NCBI RefSeq assembly: GCF_003610805.1 | Contig: NZ_RAPF01000002.1 | Location: forward strand, 310,001-374,000 | From: Altericroceibacterium spongiae | Lineage (GTDB): Bacteria; Pseudomonadota; Alphaproteobacteria; Sphingomonadales; Sphingomonadaceae | Direction: 5' to 3' | Length of the DNA: 64,000 bases | Shown here: piece after piece, positions 44,641-53,168 of the stretch | Layout: the number at the start of each line of letters is the position of its first letter | How positions within the stretch are numbered: the stretch's first letter is position 1 | Translations under genes and position numbers: made by a program | Notes under the pieces: generated by a model | Databases searched by the model: none | Seen by the model: the letters and a program-made list of their open reading frames with translations, nothing else | Told to the model about the DNA's origin: nothing

Positions 44641-46659
44641 ATGAACGCTGTTACCGAAACCACCGCTGCCGAGCCTGTGTCGGGCGTCGAGATTTTCGTG
44701 CCGCTGAATAAGCTCAAGAAGTCCCCGCGCAATGCGCGCAAGGTGCCGCATGGGACAAGCGCCATTGAGGCGCTGGCCGCATCCATCGCGCATAAGGGTC
44801 TAATCCAGAACCTTGTGGTGGAACCCGAAGTGAAGGAGGACGGGACGCCGACAGGCTTCTATTTCGTTACCGCTGGTGAAGGCCGCAGACAGGCGATGCT
44901 GCTGTGCGCCAAGCGGAGGAAGACGAAGAAGTCCGATCCGGTGCGCTGCTGGCTCGATACCGAAAACGATCCGTCCGAGATCAGTCTGGATGAGAACGTG
45001 ACCCGGACACCTATGCACCCCGCCGACCAGTTCGAGCGGTTCCGCGAGCTTTCCGAAACCAAGGGTTGGGGCGCGCAGGAAATCGGCGCGCGGTTCGGCG
45101 TGTCCGCCCATGTCGTGAAGCAGCGGCTTCGCCTTGGTGCTGTCTCTCCCAAGCTGTTGCAGGTCTATCGTGAGGACGGGCTGACGCTGGACCAGTTGAT
45201 GGCCTTTGCCATTACGGAGGACCACGACCGGCAGGAACAGGTGTTCGAGAGCCTGCATCACAACCGCGAGCCGTGGATCATCCGGCGCGATCTGACCGCC
45301 GCCAATGTTCCCGGCCATGATCGCCGCGCGATCTTCGTGGGCGAAGCAGCCTATGAGGAAGCGGGCGGCGCGATCATCCGCGACCTGTTTGCCGATGAAG
45401 GCGGAGGCTATTTCGAGGATGCGGGTTTGCTCGACATGCTTGCCATCGAGAAGCTGCGCGAGGTTGCCGCCGAAGTGCAGGCCGAGGGCTGGAAATGGGC
45501 CGAGGCGCATATCGACTATCCCCATGCCCACGGCATGCGGCGCTTCTATCCCGAACCCGTTGCCCTGTCCGATGAGGACGAGAAGCGGTTGGAAGCGGCA
45601 TCTGCCGAATATGACCAGCTTGTCGAAGGCTTCGATTCCTATGACGAAATGCCCGAGGGCGTGGCGGCGACGGTCGAAGCGCTGGATGCGGAGATCGACG
45701 CGATTTCCGACAAGCGGCATGCTTATGATGCCAATGTGATCGCGCATGGCGGCGTGTTCGTGGTGCTCAATCATGACGGCACGGTCAGGATCGAGCGCGG
45801 TTTCGTTCGTGCCGAGGAGGCGCTGGCCGATCCGCAGCCCGAAGATGCAGCCATCGCTCCGGAGACGGTCGAGGATGAGCAGATCGAGGAAGGAGGTGAG
45901 GACGAGCAGGACATCGAGGACGAGGAAGTCGGCAAGCCGATTTCCGACGCCTTGACCCGCGACCTGTCTGCCCATCGCACGCTGGCCTTGCGCGTGGCGC
46001 TTGGCGAGCGGCCCGACATGGCGCTGATCGCGCTTACCCACACGCTGACCTCGCAACTGTTCCACAGCTATGCCGAGGCCGGTTGCCTTGAGGTTCGTCC
46101 GACCGTGACCCCGCTTGGCAGTCATGCGGACGGGATCGAGGATACGCCGCTGGCAGCCAAGGCAAACGCGGCGCATGAGGCATGGGCCGAACGCATGCCG
46201 TGTGATGTGGCGGACCTGTGGGCATTCGTCGTCGCTCTGAACGATGAGGACCGGATGGCGCTGCTGGCGCATTGCGTGGCCTGCACCGTCAATGCGCTGC
46301 GTCTGCCATGGGATCGCAAGCCCCGCTCGCTGCAAACCGCCGACAGGCTGGCAAGCGCGTTGTCGCTCGACATGGCGAAGGACTGGACGCCTACCGTGGA
46401 CAGCTATCTTGGCCGTGTCACCAAGGCGCATATCGTCGAGGCCGTGACCGAAGGTGTGTCGGAGGATGCCGCACGTCGGATCGCGGACATGAAGAAGGCG
46501 GACATGGCGCAGTCCGCCGAGCAGCTTCTGGCCGGGACGGGATGGTTGCCTGCGATTCTGCGGACGCCGGAGGCGGAAGCTGAACGGCCATCAGAGGCCC
46601 ACGCTCTCGAAGCGCAAGCCGAGGACGACGAAGACTTCTACGCCGTCGCCGCCGAATAG
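44641..46659 (+). CDS. ParB/RepB/Spo0J-family protein
   Basis: A 672-residue protein with an N-terminal ParB/Srx-type domain (VPLNKLKKSPRNARKV ... AASIAHKGLIQNLVVEP ... VTAGEGRRQAMLL), a KorB-like helix-turn-helix (GWGAQEIGARFGVSAHVVKQRL near residue 150), and a long C-terminal part with an acidic run (EEGGEDEQDIEDEEV). This long ParB type is common on alphaproteobacterial plasmids and ICEs and may act in partition or as a regulator. No parA gene is adjacent. An AAGGAG ribosome binding site seven bases before the ATG sets the start. Confidence 0.92.
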   Translation: MNAVTETTAAEPVSGVEIFVPLNKLKKSPRNARKVPHGTSAIEALAASIAHKGLIQNLVVEPEVKEDGTPTGFYFVTAGEGRRQAMLLCAKRRKTKKSDPVRCWLDTENDPSEISLDENVTRTPMHPADQFERFRELSETKGWGAQEIGARFGVSAHVVKQRLRLGAVSPKLLQVYREDGLTLDQLMAFAITEDHDRQEQVFESLHHNREPWIIRRDLTAANVPGHDRRAIFVGEAAYEEAGGAIIRDLFADEGGGYFEDAGLLDMLAIEKLREVAAEVQAEGWKWAEAHIDYPHAHGMRRFYPEPVALSDEDEKRLEAASAEYDQLVEGFDSYDEMPEGVAATVEALDAEIDAISDKRHAYDANVIAHGGVFVVLNHDGTVRIERGFVRAEEALADPQPEDAAIAPETVEDEQIEEGGEDEQDIEDEEVGKPISDALTRDLSAHRTLALRVALGERPDMALIALTHTLTSQLFHSYAEAGCLEVRPTVTPLGSHADGIEDTPLAAKANAAHEAWAERMPCDVADLWAFVVALNDEDRMALLAHCVACTVNALRLPWDRKPRSLQTADRLASALSLDMAKDWTPTVDSYLGRVTKAHIVEAVTEGVSEDAARRIADMKKADMAQSAEQLLAGTGWLPAILRTPEAEAERPSEAHALEAQAEDDEDFYAVAAE

Positions 46660-46666
46660 CGGCATG

Positions 46667-46697
46667 AGCCGGGACCGCGCGAGCGGTCCCGGCTTTC
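46667..46697 (+). terminator. terminator after parB
   Basis: A 12-bp perfect stem (46667-46678 with 46683-46694) with a GCGA tetraloop, followed by TTTC. A second GC-rich hairpin (46721-46730 with 46736-46745) lies 25 bases further on, before the convergent ynfA-like gene. Confidence 0.85.
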
Positions 46698-46796
46698 ATT
46701 CGTCACCTGCTGAAAAAATGCGGCCGCGCCGATGGGGCGCGGCCGTCTTGTTATGCGTAGGATCAACGCCGCTAAGAATTGACCCGGTTTACCGGC

Positions 46797-47126
46797 TCAA
46801 ATAGAACGGGGACCAAGTAGGATAATGGCCGCCCCAACGAGACAGATGGAGGCACCGGTAATATCCCATCGATCGGGGCGCAGCCCTTCAATCGCCCATA
46901 GCCAGCCCAGAGAGGCAGCAATATAGACGCCGCCATAGGCAGCATAGGTTCGTCCCGCCGCATCGCTGTCGACCAACGTCAGCAGCCACGCGAACAAGGC
47001 GAGCGAGACCATGCCGGGAAGAAGCCAAAAAGGTGACTTGCCGAGCCGCAGCCAAGCCCAGAAGGAGAAGCAACCTGCGATCTCGGCCAAGGCTGCGCCG
47101 AGATAGGCGAACGGTGTGAGGCTCAC
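46797..47126 (-). CDS. YnfA-family small membrane protein
   Basis: Encodes 109 residues with four hydrophobic segments: [21 protein letters not shown], then [30 protein letters not shown] and [11 protein letters not shown]. This is the UPF0060/YnfA family, related to small multidrug-resistance exporters. The GTG start overlaps the stop of the merR gene (GTGA) and has a GGAGAG ribosome binding site, so the two are co-transcribed. In this setting a part in metal or cation export is likely but not proven. Confidence 0.88.
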   Translation of the reverse strand: MSLTPFAYLGAALAEIAGCFSFWAWLRLGKSPFWLLPGMVSLALFAWLLTLVDSDAAGRTYAAYGGVYIAASLGWLWAIEGLRPDRWDITGASICLVGAAIILLGPRSI

Positions 47127-47539
47127 AGGGTCTCTCCTGAAGTGGCAGGCGGTGCGAGCGCCTCGATAATCCGGCAATCCCCGACCCTGCCGCCCTCGCA
47201 GGAGTCGAGCAATGCGGACAGCTCGCTTCGAAGCGCAGTCAGATCGGCGATCTTGCGCTCAACCTCGGCAAGGTGGTCACGGGCCAAGGCATCGACCATG
47301 GCGCAGTCGCGTGTCCGATCATCCGACAGTGACAGCAGCGCCCGCACCCGATCGAGCGGAAAGCCGAGATCGCGTGCCCGGCGAATGAATGAGAGCCGGC
47401 CCAGTTCTGCTTCCCCATAGGAGCGGTAATTCCCCGAGGTTCGTTCGGGCTTCGCGAGCAATCCTATCCGCTCATAATAGCGGATCGTCTCGACCTTGGT
47501 CCCCGTCGCCTTGCCCAATTCGCCGATCGTGAACGCCAT
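47123..47539 (-). CDS. MerR-family metal-sensing regulator
   Basis: Encodes 138 residues. The N-terminal winged helix is [26 protein letters not shown], followed by the coiled-coil dimerisation helix. Metal-binding cysteines are DCAMVDAL (near residue 80) and the C-terminal pair in [14 protein letters not shown], the arrangement of ZntR/CadR/PbrR types responding to divalent metals. It would act on the divergent promoter with a 19-bp spacer before the CDF transporter. The ATG at 47539 aligns with the family. Confidence 0.9.
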   Translation of the reverse strand: MAFTIGELGKATGTKVETIRYYERIGLLAKPERTSGNYRSYGEAELGRLSFIRRARDLGFPLDRVRALLSLSDDRTRDCAMVDALARDHLAEVERKIADLTALRSELSALLDSCEGGRVGDCRIIEALAPPATSGETL

Positions 47540-47543
47540 GCCC

Positions 47544-47574
47544 TTGACCCTGTAGTTGCTACAGGGTGCATATA
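47544..47574 (+). promoter_or_regulatory. MerR-type promoter with 19-bp spacer
   Basis: TTGACC (47544-47549) and CATATA (47569-47574) are separated by 19 bases, the elongated spacing of MerR-activated promoters. The dyad ACCCTGTA (47547-47554) / TACAGGGT (47560-47567) lies between them. It drives the CDF transporter and overlaps the merR control region. Confidence 0.85.
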
Positions 47575-47607
47575 GGCGGTCGCATCGCAATAATCGAGGT
47601 GACTGAT

Positions 47608-48252
47608 ATGGCAGGCGGATGTTGCGGCGGTTGCGAAACGACCGCACCGACCACGGACAAGGCATGGCGGCGAGTGCTGTGGATCGTGCTGGCCATCAAT
47701 GCCGGCATGTTCGGCGTCGAGATGATGGGCGGGGTCGCCGCGCATTCGGCCTCGCTCAAGGCCGACGCGCTCGATTTCCTGGGTGATACCGCCAACTATG
47801 CGATCAGTCTGGGCGTTGCCGGTATGGCACTGCAATGGCGTGCGCGGGCTGCATGGCTCAAGGGCGCCTCGTTGCTCCTGCTCGGCCTGTGGATTCTCGG
47901 TAATACCATGTGGATGGCGCTCGCCGGCACACTCCCCCAGGCGGAGACGATGGGCATTATCGGCGTGCTGGCGCTCATCGCCAATTGCGCCTGCGCTGTC
48001 ATGCTATGGCGCCACCGAGACGGCGATGCCAATCGCAGGTCCGTGTGGATCTGCTCGCGCAATGACGCGATCGGAAATGTGGCCGTGGTCGCCGCCGCGC
48101 TCGGCGTGTTCGGCACGGGTACCGCCTGGCCCGATATCGCCGTTGCCATGATCCTCGCCAGTCTTGGTGTCAGTGGCGGATGGCAGATCGTCCGGCAGGC
48201 GCGGTCCGAATTGCGGGGACTTTCCGGAAGTAGGGCACGCGCGGCCACCTGA
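47608..48252 (+). CDS. cation diffusion facilitator-type metal transporter
   Basis: Encodes 214 residues with a Cys-rich N-terminus (MAGGCCGGCE) and six membrane helices. CDF metal-site residues occur in helix 2 (HSASLKADALDFLGDT) and helix 5 (SRNDAIGNVAVV). The cytosolic C-terminal domain of longer CDFs is absent. CDF proteins export Zn, Cd, Co and related metals by proton exchange. The MerR-type promoter directly upstream supports metal induction. Metal specificity is not certain. Confidence 0.9.
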   Translation: MAGGCCGGCETTAPTTDKAWRRVLWIVLAINAGMFGVEMMGGVAAHSASLKADALDFLGDTANYAISLGVAGMALQWRARAAWLKGASLLLLGLWILGNTMWMALAGTLPQAETMGIIGVLALIANCACAVMLWRHRDGDANRRSVWICSRNDAIGNVAVVAAALGVFGTGTAWPDIAVAMILASLGVSGGWQIVRQARSELRGLSGSRARAAT

Positions 48253-48454
48253 GGCGCTCAATCTGCCCTTGTGTGGTATGGAGAGCGTTCTGTTCGACAG
48301 GTGCCCAAACACCTGCACCTGTGGCGTAGCGATTCCGATCGCACACCTGCAATCTCTGTTCCCTGCCGTCAGAACCACACCCAGACGGCCTCTCTCATGG
48401 CTGGTCTGACCGGAGACAGCTTCGCCCGATCGGCTATGCCGCAATGACGGGTGC

Positions 48455-48506
48455 GCCGCTTTTTTCCGCCGCCTGTCGGCTTTGCATCGCGAAACAAAAA
48501 AGCGGC
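48455..48506. repeat. 11-bp inverted repeat with 30-base loop upstream of DUF736
   Basis: GCCGCTTTTTT (48455-48465) and AAAAAAGCGGC (48496-48506) are perfect complements. They lie in the 375-base gene-free stretch 48253-48627 before DUF736. Possible roles are transcription control or a structured leader; the function is unknown. Confidence 0.55.
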
Positions 48507-48627
48507 TTGCCGCCATCCTCCGCTTCGCTGCGGTCCCTTTGGGATGCGGCGTCGATCGCTCCGGTCCTTTGAGCCGCCATCGAGGCCGCGACGGGCGCGG
48601 TCCGAGCAACACGAAAGGACTTACGAC

Positions 48628-48927
48628 ATGGCCACCTTCGGCACCTTTAACGCCAACGACAAAGGCGAACTGCGCGGCACCATCAGGACGCTCACCCTCA
48701 ACACCCAGGCAATTCTCCGCCCCGTCGACAAGGACGGTGAGAAATCTCCCGACTTCCGCGTCAGCACGGGCGATCTCGACATCGGTGCGGCCTGGAAGAA
48801 GACCAGTCGCGAAGGCCGCGACTATATCTCGGTCAAGCTGGACGATCCGAGCTTCCCGGCTCCGGTCTATGCGACGCTGTCCGAAACCGACACCGCCGGC
48901 GAATACGCCCTCATCTGGTCGCGCTGA
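48628..48927 (+). CDS. DUF736 family protein
   Basis: Ninety-nine residues matching DUF736, small proteins nearly always carried by alphaproteobacterial plasmids and ICEs: MATFGTFNANDKGELRGTIR, then FRVSTGDLDIGAAWKKTSREGRDYISVKLDDP. Function unknown; an AAAGGA ribosome binding site precedes the ATG. A terminator hairpin (48937-48962) follows. A second, more divergent DUF736 gene lies at 55396. Confidence 0.93.
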   Translation: MATFGTFNANDKGELRGTIRTLTLNTQAILRPVDKDGEKSPDFRVSTGDLDIGAAWKKTSREGRDYISVKLDDPSFPAPVYATLSETDTAGEYALIWSR

Positions 48928-48936
48928 CGGCCAACG

Positions 48937-48962
48937 GCGCCCCGTCCCTTCGGGCGGGGCGC
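48937..48962 (+). terminator. hairpin after DUF736
   Basis: GCGCCCCG (48937-48944) pairs with CGGGGCGC (48955-48962). It is GC-rich with no T-run, typical of this part of the element. Confidence 0.65.
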
Positions 48963-49079
48963 ATCGGTCATCGGATAGATCGACCGGCTTTCGTCTTGCG
49001 GTTGCCGTCATAGCCAGCTAATATTTGCGAATGAATCGCAATAAGCGGCATGAGGGGAAAGCGCAGAAAGGACAGATCG

Positions 49080-49523
49080 ATGACCCGCCACTTCTTGCCG
49101 CCAAACCTCGACGATGCCGCGCATCGGTCATTGCTGGTCGAGGCGGCACGGTGCTGGCGCAATGCGCGCGATACAGGTCAATCGGTTCAGCCCTGTCTCT
49201 ACAAGATCCTGGCGTCCCATAATTGCGAGATGCTTGTTCCCGTGTTCGATAGCCTGATGCACCTGTGCGAAGATGCACTTGGGCGTGCGGTCGCTATCGG
49301 TGAAGACGCGGCGCTTTCGGGTGACGAGCATCTGCTGCTCGGCCTGATCGATGGATCGAAACCGCGCCGAACCTGCATCGACTGCGCCGAAGGCGCGGCA
49401 TCGGCCCTCGATTGCGCCATCTGCTCGACACGGATCATGATGGGCCTCGCCCTGGTTCGTGATACCGGCGATATCCATAGCCGCGCTATGCCCAAGCAAT
49501 CCGTCCCGCCTGTTATGAACTGA
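49080..49523 (+). CDS. conserved element protein, unknown
   Basis: Encodes 147 residues. A helical N-terminal half (LLVEAARCWRNARDTGQ, CEMLVPVFDSLMHLCEDAL) is followed by a Cys-rich C-terminal part with RRTCIDCAEGAASALDCAICSTRIMM, which contains two CxxC pairs and could bind zinc. An AGAAAGGA ribosome binding site precedes the ATG at 49080. It is followed by another small gene 18 bases on. No family name known to me. Confidence 0.6.
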   Translation: MTRHFLPPNLDDAAHRSLLVEAARCWRNARDTGQSVQPCLYKILASHNCEMLVPVFDSLMHLCEDALGRAVAIGEDAALSGDEHLLLGLIDGSKPRRTCIDCAEGAASALDCAICSTRIMMGLALVRDTGDIHSRAMPKQSVPPVMN

Positions 49524-49541
49524 GAGGGCGGGGACGACGGG

Positions 49542-49808
49542 ATGGGCAAATATGATGCACTCGGCACTTTCCTGAGACGCTGGCGGCGGCGCAACGACGC
49601 AGAAGGCGTCGAACTGCGCTTCGGGCATATCGAGGACATTATCGGCGGACTGCTGCCGCGCGGAGCAACCGAGCCAGAATGGTGGTGCGCGAACGGGTGC
49701 GCCGATGCCCACGCGTCGCATCGTCATGCCTGGCTCGATGCCGGGTTCGAGGCGATCGCCGAACCGAAGGCCGAAAAAGTCTATTTCAAGAAACAGCCCC
49801 CGCTCTGA
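49542..49808 (+). CDS. small conserved protein (DUF7662-like)
   Basis: Eighty-eight residues with the layout MGKYDALGTFLRRW, a central FGHIEDIIGGLLPRGA, EPEWWCANG, then HAWLDAGFEAI and a closing VYFKK. The WW..N and AW..AGF pattern resembles the DUF7662 domain found in varied bacterial proteins; the name is given with reserve. It follows the preceding small gene closely and may be co-transcribed. The 255 bases after it contain no supported gene. Confidence 0.6.
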   Translation: MGKYDALGTFLRRWRRRNDAEGVELRFGHIEDIIGGLLPRGATEPEWWCANGCADAHASHRHAWLDAGFEAIAEPKAEKVYFKKQPPL

Positions 49809-50063
49809 GAGCATGGGATGATCTCTGTCGGCGCGGCTGACGCCGCGCCGTGATGGCTAAGGGCCTTGCCCTCGCGCCGGTCAAGGGAAGCTTCGCCGTT
49901 CTGGCCGGTATCCCCGGCCTTCCTCCATTTCATTGCGTGCAGGCCGGGTGATCCCCCTCCGGCCCGGTCGCCCTTGTCCGTTGCTACCCCAGTCTCGCCG
50001 ACGGGCAGGGTTTCAGCGCGGCAGTACCGCTGCGCGGAAACCCAAGCCAAGGAAGGAAAAGCC

Positions 50064-50909
50064 ATGAGCATCCACCATCTCGCCACCCGGTTCGGCCGCA
50101 ATGCCCATCAGATCAGCGGACGCGAGCCGCTCGATAATGAGGCGCTCTATCGCCACGTCCCGTCAATCTTCGCCAACGAGGCGCATGACAGCCGTTCGCA
50201 GCGCTATGTCTATGTCCCGACCATCGACATTGTGGAGGGACTGCGCCGGGAAGGATGGTTTCCGTTCTTTGCCGTCCAGTCGGTCCCCCGCGATGGCAGC
50301 CGTCACGGCCATGCCAAGCACATGCTGCGCCTGCGCCGGGATGACGGCATCGGCAAGCCCGAAGCCGCCGAGGTTATCATCGTTAACAGCCATGACGGGA
50401 CCAGCGCCTATCAGATGTTCGCCGGAATGCTGCGTTTTGTCTGCACCAATTCCATGATCGCAGGCGAGCGGTTCGAGGAAGTCCGCGTGCCGCACAAGGG
50501 CAATATCCAGCATGACATTATCGAGGGCGTCTATACGGTGGCGGAGGACTTCCCCCGTCTGATCGACGCCAGCGAAAACATGAAGGAGGTGCGGCTTTCC
50601 GAGGACGAACGCCGCTTGCTTGGCGAAGTCAGCCTTGTCGCCCGCTATGGCGAGGACGAAAGCCCGATCCGGCCCGAACAGATCATCGAGCCGCGCCGCC
50701 GCGAGGATATGGACCCGAGCCTCTGGACCACGTTCAACGTTATTCAGGAGAATGTCATTCGGGGCGGCTTGCAGGGCCGCAAGCGCAATGCCGAAGGACG
50801 CATTCGTCGCAGCCGCTCGCGTCCGATCAACGGCATCGACCAGAATGTGACGCTCAACCGGGCGCTCTGGACGCTGGCCGAAGGGATGCAGCGCCTCAAG
50901 TCCGCCTGA
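50064..50909 (+). CDS. DUF932 family protein
   Basis: A 281-residue protein matching DUF932, plasmid- and phage-associated proteins of unknown biochemical role: ANEAHDSRSQRYVYVPTIDIV, VIIVNSHDGTSAYQMFAGMLRFVCTNSM and VTLNRALWTLAEGMQ. An AAGGAAGG ribosome binding site precedes the ATG. A terminator hairpin (50917-50944) separates it from the convergent XRE gene. Confidence 0.92.
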   Translation: MSIHHLATRFGRNAHQISGREPLDNEALYRHVPSIFANEAHDSRSQRYVYVPTIDIVEGLRREGWFPFFAVQSVPRDGSRHGHAKHMLRLRRDDGIGKPEAAEVIIVNSHDGTSAYQMFAGMLRFVCTNSMIAGERFEEVRVPHKGNIQHDIIEGVYTVAEDFPRLIDASENMKEVRLSEDERRLLGEVSLVARYGEDESPIRPEQIIEPRRREDMDPSLWTTFNVIQENVIRGGLQGRKRNAEGRIRRSRSRPINGIDQNVTLNRALWTLAEGMQRLKSA

Positions 50910-50916
50910 TCGCGAC

Positions 50917-50948
50917 GCCGTAGGGTCGGTTCCGGCCCTACGGCTTCC
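50917..50948 (+). terminator. terminator after DUF932
   Basis: GCCGTAGGG (50917-50925) pairs with CCCTACGGC (50936-50944) and is followed by TTCC. The 150 bases to the next stop codon are GC-rich and show no gene. Confidence 0.75.
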
Positions 50949-51094
50949 CCCGACTGCGCAGGCTCCCGACCCCGCCGGCTGCCGGCGCGCGGCCCAAGGC
51001 CCGCGCGCCGGTCGAAGCGTACGGGCTCGCCGGGCGTTCGCCCGGCTCGCGTTTCAATGTGCCGAATGGCTCACAAGGATTTGATAAAAGCGGG

Positions 51095-51313
51095 TCAGGC
51101 CTGATCGTCGGGCTGCACCAATTCGACGTGGCTTACGCCAAGAGCCTGGGCTAATTCGTACAGCGTGATGACCGTTGGATTCCTTTTGCCGCGTTCAAGG
51201 CTGCTCAGATATTGCTGACTGAAGCCGGACCGCGCTTCCACCTCTTCCTGGGTCAGCCCCTTGTCTCGGCGCAAACGCGCGAAGTTCCGGCCAACCAATT
51301 TGCGCATATCCAT
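51095..51313 (-). CDS. XRE-family helix-turn-helix regulator
   Basis: A 72-residue DNA-binding protein made up of one HTH_3 domain: ARLRRDKGLTQEEVEARSGFSQQYLSSLERGKRNPTV spans the five helices, with recognition helix SQQYLSSLE. Such small Cro/C-type proteins commonly repress their own gene and conjugation genes. A long inverted repeat 18-54 bases upstream of the ATG (51331-51367) is the likely operator. Confidence 0.9.
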   Translation of the reverse strand: MDMRKLVGRNFARLRRDKGLTQEEVEARSGFSQQYLSSLERGKRNPTVITLYELAQALGVSHVELVQPDDQA

Positions 51314-51330
51314 GCGCTGCAGGATCGTGA

Positions 51331-51367
51331 TTTACATACTTTGAGTTTATCAACTATAGTATGTAAA
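51331..51367. promoter_or_regulatory. 10-bp inverted repeat, likely XRE operator
   Basis: TTTACATACT (51331-51340) and AGTATGTAAA (51358-51367) are perfect complements around a 17-base AT-rich spacer. The region is markedly AT-rich within GC-rich DNA, as expected for a promoter/operator of the XRE gene. The rest of 51314-51584 has no gene. Confidence 0.7.
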
Positions 51368-51584
51368 CGACCTTCGCTGCGTTGGTGCCCATCAGGTTCG
51401 CCCACCACGACTCTGTGCATGTATCACCGGCGAGACGCTCCGGCCGAAGGATAGAAGCGCGACCGAGTTATCCGCAAATCATCATGTTGCGATAGCGAAT
51501 GCGGGAGGATTGCGTCGATCCATTCCGGTGTATGTTCGGTAAATCTGCACGAGTTTGGATCAGGGCCGAGGCACGAGGCGAACG

Positions 51585-51839
51585 ATGGGAATAACAGCCT
51601 TCGAAGATCACGCCCCGGACGCACCCTGCGTCACGGCTTACGACGAACGCCACCATCACACCTATTGGCGGCTGCTCGATGCGGCTGAGGAAAAGGCCGA
51701 CTGGCAGGAGGCGGTTCGCATCATCTTCGGCCTAGACCCGGCCGCCGACCCGGACCGCGCGAAGACCGTCTATGATAGCCATCTCGCGCGCGCTCGCTGG
51801 ATGTGCGAGCGTGGTTATCGCCACTATTTGCGGTCCTGA
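51585..51839 (+). CDS. small conserved element protein, unknown
   Basis: Eighty-four residues, all-helical in appearance: TYWRLLDAAEEKADWQEAVRII, then ADPDRAKTVYDSHLARARWMCERGYRHYL. Proteins of this shape regularly precede the DUF2285 protein on sphingomonad plasmids and ICEs. A GAGGCG ribosome binding site precedes the ATG at 51585. Function unknown. Confidence 0.65.
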   Translation: MGITAFEDHAPDAPCVTAYDERHHHTYWRLLDAAEEKADWQEAVRIIFGLDPAADPDRAKTVYDSHLARARWMCERGYRHYLRS

Positions 51840-51996
51840 TCCGGTCCATCGAATCCGCGCCACGCGCCGGCATTCTCCTCTGCCGCTGTCTTAATTCCGC
51901 TATGTACCTGAGTGCGCAGCGGAACTTCCCTGCGATTGCCAGCCCGAACAACATCCCTCGTCGCGCTCCGCAGAGAGCCATGCTTGGGAGGGGCAT

Positions 51997-52776
51997 ATGC
52001 CGCCTGAGAGGGACTGGCGCGCGCCCCCGGACGAAGCCGGGAGCGATGCGCTTGCATATTCCGACATCGCCCTCGGCTATCTCAGCCGCAACCCGGCCTA
52101 CCGCGCCGACTACACCCGCGCGCTACGGCGTGTGAAGCGCGGGACGACCACCGCTGACGACGCGACCGCTGCGCTGGTGCGCCGCTGGGGCATCAGTTTC
52201 CACGCAGAACCGTCGACAGCCTTCGATCCGAAGTTGGCGGTCGCTCGACCGGACCTGTCGCCGACAAATATTGTCCTGGCCCCGGCGCCAGCCGACACTG
52301 GCGCGACACAGATCATTGACGAAAAGCAGCTCGGCGCCGTCCGCGCGCGGATGCGGATCGGAAAATATCTGCACGTCATTCTCGCCGATTCCGATGGCGA
52401 TGAGCACATCTGGATCGCAGGCGCGCTGGACGGCCCGTTGGCAATGATGCTGCCCATTGAGGCCGATCCGTTCGCACGTCTTGCCGCAGCCGAGCGGCTT
52501 TGCCGCCGCCTCAACGGCATGGTGGCGGGACCGCCGACATTGCGGCCGCCACCTTTTCGGCGCCTGCACCTGCTCACGCTGCTGCAGGTGCTCGACGGCT
52601 TGCAGGCGGGCGCCACGCAGCGGGAACTGGCGGCCTCGCTGATACACCAGAAGGTTCGTCGCTACAGCGCCGCAGACTGGGTTGAAAGCAGCGAGCGCAA
52701 GCGCGTCCGCCGCTGGATCGCTGAAGCCGTTGAGCTGCGCGACGGCGGCTATGTCCGCCTGCTGCGTGGCGGCTGA
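51997..52776 (+). CDS. DUF6499/DUF2285-type element protein
   Basis: Encodes 259 residues in two parts. The N-terminal part has YSDIALGYLSRNPAYRADY (DUF6499-like), and the C-terminal part has LLQVLDGLQAGATQRELAASL then KRVRRWIAEAVELRDGGYVRLL, the helix-turn-helix-like DUF2285 pattern. These proteins are conserved near replication genes of alphaproteobacterial mobile elements and probably bind DNA. A GGGAGGGG ribosome binding site precedes the ATG. Confidence 0.8.
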   Translation: MPPERDWRAPPDEAGSDALAYSDIALGYLSRNPAYRADYTRALRRVKRGTTTADDATAALVRRWGISFHAEPSTAFDPKLAVARPDLSPTNIVLAPAPADTGATQIIDEKQLGAVRARMRIGKYLHVILADSDGDEHIWIAGALDGPLAMMLPIEADPFARLAAAERLCRRLNGMVAGPPTLRPPPFRRLHLLTLLQVLDGLQAGATQRELAASLIHQKVRRYSAADWVESSERKRVRRWIAEAVELRDGGYVRLLRGG

Positions 52777-52894
52777 GGGGACGTTTTCGCGCCCACCGGC
52801 GATGTCCCTTCTTCAGAAAGCGGTCATTTCGCCATCATCGCCTCCTTACCGCCGGCCTTCCTTGCGGGTGCCGGCCATCACCAGGAGGATCATC

Positions 52895-53161
52895 ATGACC
52901 GAACCTGTGGCCGTGACCACGCCGCGCTACCTCAAGACGCCCGACGCGGCGATCCACCTTGGCCTGTCGGCCCGGACGCTGGAAAAACACCGCTGCTTCG
53001 GCACCGGGCCGGTGTTTCGCAAGCTCGGCGGCCGCATCGTCTATGCGATCGACGACCTTGAAGCCTGGGCGGCGCTGGGCACCCGTCGCTCGACCTCCGA
53101 CACCGGCACCGGCGTGGTTCATCCCGCCAAGCGCCTGCCCACCGATTGCGTCCGGCGCTGA
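52895..53161 (+). CDS. AlpA/MerR-like helix-turn-helix protein
   Basis: An 88-residue DNA-binding protein of the excisionase/AlpA type: RYLKTPDAAIHLGLSARTLEKHRCFGTGP then FRKLGGRIVYAIDDLEAWAALGTR. It lies eight bases before repA, with an AGGAGG ribosome binding site before its ATG. In related elements this gene-repA pair is constant, so a role in controlling replication or excision is likely. Confidence 0.85.
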   Translation: MTEPVAVTTPRYLKTPDAAIHLGLSARTLEKHRCFGTGPVFRKLGGRIVYAIDDLEAWAALGTRRSTSDTGTGVVHPAKRLPTDCVRR

Positions 53162-53168
53162 CAGGCTC

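Noticed and set aside
44800-46431. Long minus-strand open frame opposite parB
   Set aside because: A consequence of high GC codon use in parB; no ribosome binding site or family match.
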